A DNA stretch of 64,000 nucleotides from Megascapheus bottae (lineage: Eukaryota; Chordata; Mammalia; Rodentia; Geomyidae): assembly GCA_024803745.1 (NCBI GenBank), contig JANJXV010000020.1, positions 22,680,777-22,744,776 on the forward strand, given 5' to 3'. The position numbers were made by a program, and so were the translations under genes. Positions 56,990-64,000 of this stretch are shown here, piece by piece. Position 1 is the stretch's first letter; each line of letters begins with the position of its first letter. Below the pieces are notes generated by a model. It did no database searches and had not been told where the DNA came from. It worked only from the letters and a program-made list of their open reading frames with translations.

Positions 56990-57112
56990 GATGGTTTTTA
57001 GAGATAAGAGTATCTCCAGGTATCCAGGTTGGCCAGGAACTTGCCCTCCTCCTGTCTTCGTCCTCCTGAGTGTTGGGATTACAGGCATAGTTCACCACAT
57101 CCTGCTGCCATA
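56990..57112 (-). repeat. B1 SINE
   Basis: Antisense 7SL monomer with cctcctgagtgttgggatta and tacaggcatagttcaccac. Confidence 0.88.
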
Positions 57113-57295
57113 GACTCCTCCTTCCTAGCTTCCTATGGAATTACCTGTTCTAGATCATTAGCTTGTGTTCTCACCATGTATTAATACTGACAAATGGCAC
57201 ACAGAGACAAATACAATCTTTCATGATAGTCTACCAAACAAATGCAAACTGAATTACATTGAAAATTATTTTACAGTATGTGACAGATTTCTCAT

Positions 57296-57935
57296 TTTTG
57301 TTTTTATCAGTACTAGGGTTTGAGCTCAGGCCTTCACACTTACTACAGAGCCACCTAGAGCCAAACCTCCAATCTTTTTTTTTTTTTTTTTTTTTTGCTA
57401 TTTTTTGTTGTTGTTGTTTTCCAGTCCTGGAGCTTGAACTCAGAGCCTGGGGACTTTTCTTGAACACTTTTTGCTCAAGGCTAGTGCTCTTCCATTTGAG
57501 CCACAGCATCACTTCTGGCTTTTTCTGTGTATGTAATACCGAGCAATTGAACCCAAGGTTTCATGCATGCTAGGCAAGCATCCTACCACTAGGCTACTCT
57601 CCTAAGCTCCATGCTCCGGTTATTTTTAAAGGTCTCACTTTTTGTCTGAGCCTATCCTCCTATTTACACTTATTGTAGCTAAGATCACAGCATATACTAC
57701 AATACCCAACTTTTTTCATTGAGATGGAGGTCTTAGGAACTTTTTTCTCAGGCTGACCAGGAACCCCAATTCTTTCGACTATCTCAACTTCCCACGTATA
57801 GCTAGGATGGCAAGCGTTCTTTACCACACCCAGCTATTGATTGAGTTGGGGAATCTCATGAACTTTTTGTCCAGACTGGCCTCAAATAGCAACCCTCTCC
57901 GTTACTGCCTCCTGAGTGATTTCAAGTATGCACCA
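57296..57935 (-). repeat. Composite 7SL-7SL-ID SINE split by IDL-Geo
   Basis: Antisense ID (agggtttgagctcaggcctt) at 57,313-57,372. After the insertion, a 7SL monomer (ctgagcctatcctcctattt), a T-run with ttgagatggaggtcttagga, and a second 7SL monomer ending near 57,935. Confidence 0.65.
57376..57606 (-). repeat. IDL-Geo SINE
   Basis: T-run of about 22 bp, a (GTT)n segment, then Geo and head in antisense. Geo is slightly altered (ctttttgctcaaggctagtg). Confidence 0.93.
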
Positions 57936-57994
57936 TTGACTTAAATGATGGCTTAGATGCTTTCATTTCAGTAGAGAAACTTATTTCTGCTTAG

Positions 57995-58127
57995 TGGCAG
58001 GTGGCTTTGTTCAACATGAATTGAGTCTTTTGGTTAGACTTTGTGAGAAGGAGCCTTTGGCACCAGCAACCCTCTTCACCACATTATTCCCAATCGTTCA
58101 GAATCTTGATGTTACACAGTGGCTGAG
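57995..58127 (+). CDS. Candidate exon or retrocopy fragment, product unknown
   Basis: A ttatttctgcttag acceptor-like end is followed by 133 bp, open in the frame beginning AGGFVQHELSLLVRLCEKEP, with GAG/gtatgt after it. The open frame continues to a stop at 58,189. Hydrophobic and charged residues alternate as in helical-repeat proteins. The exon would enter and leave with partial codons (2 nt at each end). I do not recognise it. It begins only about 60 bp from a SINE, and no matching exon is seen, so a fragment of an unknown retrocopy or chance are real alternatives. Confidence 0.28.
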
Positions 58128-58214
58128 GTATGTTTGTTTGGAAAGAATGGTCATTAAACAAATCAGAGAAAAGGACCTAACCAGTGAATAAAGAACTTTG
58201 ATGAAAGAAACCTT

Positions 58215-58240
58215 TTCTTTTTTTTTTTTTTTTTTTTTTT
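58215..58240. repeat. Poly(T) tract
   Basis: About 23 T without an adjoining SINE. It could be the tail of an unrecognised - strand retro-insert in 58,241-58,500, but no target duplication was found. Confidence 0.8.
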
Positions 58241-58806
58241 TGGACCAAGTTGCTAGTGTTCTTTTTCCTTCTCCTGGAGATTTTGAACTTCATTCTAGTG
58301 CCAAGGGAAAGAAGGTAAATCAACAGAAAATGCTCATGGGTGCCCTTTTCCCAGTCCCACAGATCTCTACGGGCTGTAGGCCCTGAACATGACACTGCAA
58401 TTTCCTGGTGCCACACATGAGTAATAAGCAGCTGTTTCTGAAATTGTGGTTTGGAGAAGGCAGCACAAGGTTATTTTTTAACTTAATTGTAATTTTTGAT
58501 TGGTCTGCAAGAAAGTAAATCAAATAAAATCTGTTATCTTAGTCTGCAAGAAAGCCATAGTCCTCAAATTCCAATGCTGACCATCTTGACCAGAATAGAA
58601 GAGGAAGAAGAATGTGTGTATCCTGAGCTGGAAGTTCAACCAGGAGCTCTTGTGGGCTGCCTTCACACTGGATGGGCAAGCATATTTGGTATATTTCTCA
58701 GCTGGTTAGATCATAGAAAGTTGCCTCTGACAGTTCCTTGTATGTACTTGAAATATTGAAAAAATAAGGGAGTTGGAGGTTGTTTTTGTATTATGTTTTA
58801 TTTTTC

Positions 58807-59013
58807 TTTTGCTGGTACTGGATCTTGAACTCAGGCCTGAGTGCTATCCTTCAGCTTCATCCCTCAAGGCTAGTATACTACCACGTAAGCCACAGATCCA
58901 CTTCCAGCTTTTTTTATGCTTAATTGGAGAGACAAGTCTAGTGGACTTTCCTGCCCTGGTCGGCTTTAAACCTCCTGAGTAGCTAAGATTATAAATGTGA
59001 GCCACCCGTGCCA
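58807..59013 (-). repeat. B1-dID SINE with shortened head
   Basis: Antisense dID (tcttgaactcaggcctgagt), the linker, and a 7SL head lacking about 25 bp (taaacctcctgagtagctaa). Confidence 0.88.
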
Positions 59014-59913
59014 AAACTGAAAATGAGTTTTTAAAAGAGAAAACTCTTGGCCTATACTATAAGTGCTGTGCCACTGACTCACATCCCCAACCTCGAGATC
59101 AAAGTTTTGAAGACGATAATATTGTGATGCTACACATTTTGTGCAGTAAGATGACGATTTTACATGTACAGCAATACCCAGTCAGTATATTTCTAGAATG
59201 GTCACATGTACACCCACTCCAGACTAATACCTTTTGTCATACACAAGAAATCAGGTCTGATGCAAAATAGAAACAAACTCTCACTGCAATTTGTACATCT
59301 GCTTTTTCTCAAGGAGATAGAGCAGTCTGATACAAAGAGAAGGTGGGTGAGATTGATTGCAAGGGCCAGAGAGCTGAGAAAAGAGCTGCATATGTTTTCT
59401 GCTAATTACATTACTGTGATTCTGTGCACGTAGACAGGCACTCAAGGGAAATAAATGGAGACATAACTAAACCTTCTCTTGGAGATCTGTTTCACCATCC
59501 CTTGTGACAGTCCCAGCTGATCACCTGGTTATTAAAACCACCAGCCCACTTTAATGTGAAAGATGCTGGGGTCCTTCTGACTTCTTTTGGGTTTCAGTGA
59601 GGAACCTGTGACTAATTTACTTACAGATAGGAATAAGAAAGACAGTTAAAATGTTGCTAAGATATCTAAATGTTGCTAAGATATCTAAGATCTTAGGTGC
59701 ATGACTCAAATGGAGTTTGAAATGTGCTAAGTATCTCCCCATAGCAGTTTGAGCCTTGGACAGAGTAAGTATGCTTATCCAAGCTCTGTCCTTTTCATAA
59801 CAATATTGGAGGAAACAGGTCCATGTACTGGACCTTCTACTGACCTTGTCCAAATAGGACAGTCAGGAAGGTCTTTAAAAAAATTGGACATACAAATTTC
59901 CTATCTATCTAAA
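59014..59913. other. Unique stretch
   Basis: A 19-bp unit, aaatgttgctaagatatct, is present twice in tandem near 59,648-59,687. No exon recognised. Confidence 0.5.
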
Positions 59914-60115
59914 GGGCCAGGAGTTTGGCCTACTAGTGGTAAAGTGCTTGCAAAGACTCAGGTTCGAGTCCTTGGTACCACTTACATAGAAAAAAAAAGC
60001 CGCAAGTGGTGCTGTGACTCAAATGGTAGAGCTCTGGCCTTGAGAAAACCCAAGGACAGTGCTCAGTCAGGCCCCGAGTTCAAGCCCCAAGACTGGCAAA
60101 AGAAAAAGAAAAAAA
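59914..60115 (+). repeat. IDL-Geo SINE with short deletion
   Basis: The head lacks the cctagcatgcacg stretch between the boxes; Geo and tail are intact. Target duplication aaatttcctatctatct / aaaattcctatctatct. Confidence 0.95.
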
Positions 60116-60236
60116 ATTCCTATCTATCTTATTCTTATTATAAATCTCAAGTGTTTTAAAAGAGATATGAATCTAAAAATGTTACTGAAATTTTCTATTT
60201 AGATTAAGATACATCAATAAAAAAACTGTGATTTAA

Positions 60237-60465
60237 GGCCGGTGTGGTTGGCTCATACCTGTAATCCTAGATACTCAGGAGGCTGAGATCTGAAGATCAA
60301 CGTTCAAAGCCAGACTGGGCACAAAAGGACCTGAGACTCTTATCTCCAATTAACCTCTAGAAAACAGTAAGTAGGGCTTGGCTCAAGGGTAGAGTGGTAG
60401 CCTTGAGCTGAAGAGCTCAGGGGCAGTGTCCAGGCCGAGTTCAAGCCCCATGACCCACCCCCTTC
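60237..60465 (+). repeat. B1-dID SINE
   Basis: Full dimer of the cacaaaaggacctgagactc subfamily shared with 49,757; C-rich end. Confidence 0.93.
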
Positions 60466-60504
60466 ACTTGGTATTCTATATTCAGTCTGTTACCTCTCCT
60501 CAGC

Positions 60505-60620
60505 TTCCTAAGTTAGTGAGGATTTTTCTCTTGAGGAAACTGAGGCCTCAAAGGTTAAATTACTAACCAATGTTTCACAACTGAAAGGTGAGTGAGCTGG
60601 AACTGTGCTCACATCAGCCT
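60505..60620 (+). repeat. MIR SINE
   Basis: cttgaggaaactgaggcctc, then aggttaaattactaaccaat and tgagtgagctggaactgtg follow the MIR core order. Confidence 0.7.
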
Positions 60621-61064
60621 TGCTTTCCTCACACTGTTCTGTTGCTTAGCAGTACCCAAGACAACTAAGTGTTACTGAGTATTGAGAACTCTGTAATGTC
60701 AGCCTCTTTGGGAGACTCTACTGAACTGCACTTGCTGAGAAGCAAAAACAATACCATGGTTATATATTTTCTTTTCTTTTTTTTCTTTTAACAAGCTTTG
60801 GCCCATTTTATTAAGGAAGTCCTTTAGTGGTTTACTTTTGTCCTAGTCAGACCTGCTCAGATATGTTAGATTACCCTAAATCAATTCCAGCCTGGCACAC
60901 AGTTAATAGAACTTTGCCCATTCTGGATCAGGAGTGGACTAGTGTCACTCCAGCAGGCACTCAAGAATTGACCCAGAAGGGTTTGAATATCTGACCTTCC
61001 TCAGGGCGTTGTACTATGTTTTCTTTCTTTCTCCCTCTCCCGCTCTGTGTTCTCGCTTTCTTTC

Positions 61065-61160
61065 TTTTACAAGATCTCACTGTGTAGCCCAAACTCAACT
61101 CACCATTCTCCTACCTCAGCCCCCTGAGTACTGTGATTTACAGGCATGTGCCACCGCACC
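61065..61160 (-). repeat. B1 SINE
   Basis: Antisense 7SL monomer: tctcactgtgtagcccaaac to caggcatgtgccaccgcacc. Confidence 0.9.
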
Positions 61161-62576
61161 TGTTTAAGCACTGTGTACTTTCCATGAGTTCCCATTGACA
61201 TTCTCCAGGCCCATCAGCATGCTGGCAGCTCCTCTCTGTTCTCACTCTCAGCTGGAACCTAAAGGTAGTGGCTCCTTGAGCTTTGGCCTCTTTTGATGGT
61301 ACATCTTCCTAGTGATTGTGGAGCTGAGATTTAACTGGGAGTGGGAACGAAAAGTGTGAGTCTCTTGGGGTGGTGGAGAGGAGATGATAGGTGTTAAGGC
61401 ACTTGATGTATTTTTGAGCAGTGATTTAAAATAGACATATCTGTTTTTTAAAAAGTACTTGAGACAGCATACCTGTAGCTCACTTTTCATAGTGACAGAA
61501 CCTTTGAGTCGCAGACTAGAAGAGCAACACTGTTCTCAGAGCTGTGTTCAAGGCCAGGAGTTAAACCTGCTAAGGAAATTTTTTCTTTCCCCTGGAAATT
61601 TATAACCATAAAGTTTTCCTCCCTATAGTATTAAAGGAATGTTTATATCTGAAATAAATGTAAGAATATTACCTCACTTTTTTGGAAGAAAATATTCTGG
61701 TCACTTCAACCCCTTGGAACATGGCCACAAACATACACTGACAAATGAGAAGAGCAAGTGAGCAGTTATAAAGAACACAGGGAGTCCCTGAACCACTGAG
61801 CCTCTACCAGCCTCTTCCATGTGCTCTTCATACTCCTCTCTGTCACACAGCAGAATGATTGACAGGGTTTGTGACATCAAAATGGTGCCAAGGAAGACAG
61901 GAAAGCATACTTAGTTACTAAGCAAGGACACAGGTGCCTGACAGGAAGGGAATATTTTAAACAAGTATGAGAGTTACTCTTGGCTCTCAAGCAATTTGGA
62001 TTCTCTTAGTTTGCCTCACATAAAATATCTGTGTTTGTAGTAAAGAATGGTCAAACATTATCAATCTGTGTGTATGCTCAGTAAACAGTTGTTCACTACA
62101 CAATAAGTAAAGCAGTCACCTATTAAACAATAGTGAAGAGTAAAAAACAGTGTTAAGTTGTATATTTTATGATGCGAACGTAATTATCTAGGGAGAAGCA
62201 CATTTGGCCTGTAGCAACTCAAATAACTAAAGATGGCTGTCCAGAGCAAATCTGAGCCTCAAAGCCCATGTGAAATGTAATCAGTTGTTAAGAAATAAAG
62301 TAAAACTCTGCATAGAGGAAATGGCCAAAATAAAGGGCTGGAGAAAGAATTAGCAAATTGTATACATAGAAATTTGCTCACAAGCAAGAGGTATAACTTT
62401 AGAAGGAAAGGAACCAATTTTATTGCTTTGAGGGAAAAAAAAACCCAAATCATCTAAAGATGATTAGCATTGATGAGAATTCAGTAATATGGTACCATGT
62501 AATATGTACACAAATGTCAGTATATTGTAATATTCCAGTGATAGCTATTTAAAATATTTATTTAAAAACTTAAGGT
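61161..62576. other. Unique stretch
   Basis: No repeat or exon recognised. Confidence 0.5.
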
Positions 62577-62790
62577 TTGGGCTGGGAGTTTGGCCTAGTG
62601 GTAGAGTGCTTGCCTAGCATGCACAAAGACTCAGGTTCAATTCCTTGGTACCACATACATAGAAAAAAGCTGGAAGTGGTGCTCAAGTGGTAGAGCCTTG
62701 AGAAAGTGCAAGGACAGCGCTCAGGCCCTGAGCTCAAGCCCAGGACTGGCAAAAAAAAAAAAAAAGAAAGAAAAAAAAAAAAAACCTTAA
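62577..62790 (+). repeat. IDL-Geo SINE
   Basis: Sense copy with a 10-bp Geo deletion (ggtgctcaagtggtagagcc) and a compound A-tail. Flanking acttaagg / ccttaagc is a poor match, so the target duplication is unsure. Confidence 0.95.
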
Positions 62791-62796
62791 GCTTCG

Positions 62797-63259
62797 CTGG
62801 GCACCAATGACTCAGACCTGTAAATCTAGTTATTCAGGAGATTGAGATTTAAGGATCACAGTTCAAAGCCAACCTAGGCAGGAAAATCTATGAAAATCAG
62901 GAAAATTTATCTTATCTCCAATTAGCAACCAAAAAAGCCAGAAGTGGAGCTCAAGTGATAGAATTTTGTTGTTGTTGTTGTTGTTGTTGTTGGCCAGTCC
63001 TGGGCTTGAGGTCAGGGCCTGAGCACTGTCCTTGGACTTTCTCAAGGCTAGAGCTCTACCACTTGAGCCTCAGCACCACTTCCGGCTTTTTTCTATGCAT
63101 GTGGTACTGAGGAATTGAACCTGGATCTTGGTGCATGCTAGGCAAGCCCTCTACCATTAGGCTAAACTCCTGGCCCTCTTTTTTTTTTTTTTTTTTTTTT
63201 TTAAGAGTGCTAGTCTTTTAACAAAGTCCAGGCCCTGAGTTTAAAACCTGGCACATAGG

Positions 63260-63261
<2 letters not shown>
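62797..63261 (+). repeat. B1-dID SINE split by antisense IDL-Geo
   Basis: 7SL head and linker at 62,797-62,965; the dID resumes after the insertion with gagtgctagtcttttaacaa and ends cctggcacataggta. The tail has become (CA)n. Confidence 0.88.
62966..63177 (-). repeat. IDL-Geo SINE inside a B1-dID
   Basis: Antisense copy whose tail is (GTT)8 on the + strand (62,966-62,991). A 24-bp T-run lies at the opposite (5') end (63,178-63,203), which is unusual. Confidence 0.94.

Positions 63262-63300
<39 letters not shown>
63262..63300. repeat. (CA)n microsatellite at a SINE end
   Basis: A pure CA tract continuing the tail of the split B1-dID. Confidence 0.97.
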
Positions 63301-63302
<2 letters not shown>

Positions 63303-64000
63303 TAACCTTGAAATGGCCTAACCAATAAATGGAACAGGCTTATAGAAGGGAAAATCAAATTTACTAAGCAATAATAAATGAATATTTAATTTTAAAAAAT
63401 AGAGATATATATTGTTATTTGATAGGCAAACTAAATATAATAAAAATAATGATCCCCAAATTAATTTTCAAAAAGTTTATGAAAGTCCCTAAATAGAAAT
63501 AACAACATTGCTGGCAATATAAAGTTGGTAAAATGAGCTTTCAAAATGCCACAATGAAATTGTCTAGGTAGAGAAAAAACTTTATGAACAAGATGCTCAA
63601 TCCCCTTTTAGTGCTAGATGAAAATTGTTGTGGGACCTAAAGGTCATTCCTCAACTCTTCTCAGCCTCTTCATTCACCTAGTTTCCAGGATGTTCTAAAC
63701 TCTGGAGTCCCTTTTTGTATGAGTCACTGACTTGGCCTCTTCAGAGAAGAATAAAGTGAGGAAATCTAAATTCAATGGAAGGATTGTTACCGCAATTTAG
63801 AAATAACCCTGTGACACACTGGGCAGTGTTTACTGGTGGTTGGGATAGGATTTGGCAGTGGTTATTTCTTAGAGAGTGTGTATCCTATATTGGTATTGGG
63901 AGTATGTTTTGCTGCATTTTTTAGAGGTCATGGTACCTCAGAGAACAGAATGACAGTCAACCTACCTATAGCTTTCTAAAGGTTATAGAGGAGAAAGTCA
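63301..64000. other. Unique AT-rich stretch
   Basis: No repeat, exon or motif recognised up to the window edge. Confidence 0.5.

Noticed and set aside
59749..60159. 136-codon open stretch on the + strand, the longest in the window
   Set aside because: The second half is an IDL-Geo with its A-tail; the first half has no recognisable domain or splice pattern.

Overview
The window reads as nuclear DNA of a geomyoid rodent (kangaroo rat, pocket mouse or pocket gopher group). The best evidence is about 20 copies of a dimeric SINE. Its left unit is a tRNA-Ala/ID-like monomer and its right unit is a second, separate monomer. I know this structure as IDL-Geo, described from Geomyoidea. About 25 copies of a B1-dID-type SINE (7SL-derived head, ID-like tail), plain B1 and ID copies, L1, L2 and MIR fragments and long (CA)n tracts complete a typical rodent non-coding landscape. 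There are no bacterial features, operons, CRISPR arrays, rRNA genes or intact tRNA genes. Genus and chromosomal locus cannot be told from sequence alone.

No complete protein-coding gene is visible. Nearly all longer open frames are translations of SINEs, L1 fragments, microsatellites or pyrimidine-rich stretches. Two short segments on the + strand look like possible internal exons. One is 15,848-15,911: good acceptor, CAG/gtaggt donor, GC-richer than its surroundings, open frame. The other is 57,995-58,127: open frame, GAG/gtatgt donor. I recognise neither product and their phases do not join directly. The window is therefore either intron of a large gene or mostly intergenic.

Layout. 1-4.6 kb: mostly unique, with a conserved-looking block at 1.8-2.5 kb. 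4.6-7.0 kb: SINE cluster with a long polypyrimidine tract. 7.0-11.0 kb: mostly unique, with a regulatory-looking block at 8.56-9.2 kb. 11.0-11.7 kb: two SINEs, one carrying an inverted 56-bp copy of sequence 312 bp downstream. 13.6-17.6 kb: (CA)n, MIRs, a candidate exon and an old + strand L1 tail broken by nested SINEs. 18.1-19.1 kb and 22.4-28.3 kb: SINE-poor DNA with homeodomain-type and E-box-type motifs. 28.3-46.7 kb: dense SINEs, a 47-49 bp minisatellite, a retroposon with an apparent 3' transduction and an L1 reverse-transcriptase fragment. 47-50 kb: a tandem triplication growing out of an ID tail, then B1-dID copies. 50-55.2 kb: three L1 segments on the - strand, two of them broken by IDL-Geo. 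55-64 kb: unique DNA, SINEs and the second candidate exon.

The most unusual structure is the perfect inverted repeat at 11,288-11,343 / 11,656-11,711. There, about 48 bp of an IDL-Geo element were replaced by a reverse-complement copy of nearby unique DNA, as expected of a replication template switch. I found no sign of a new multi-gene system.
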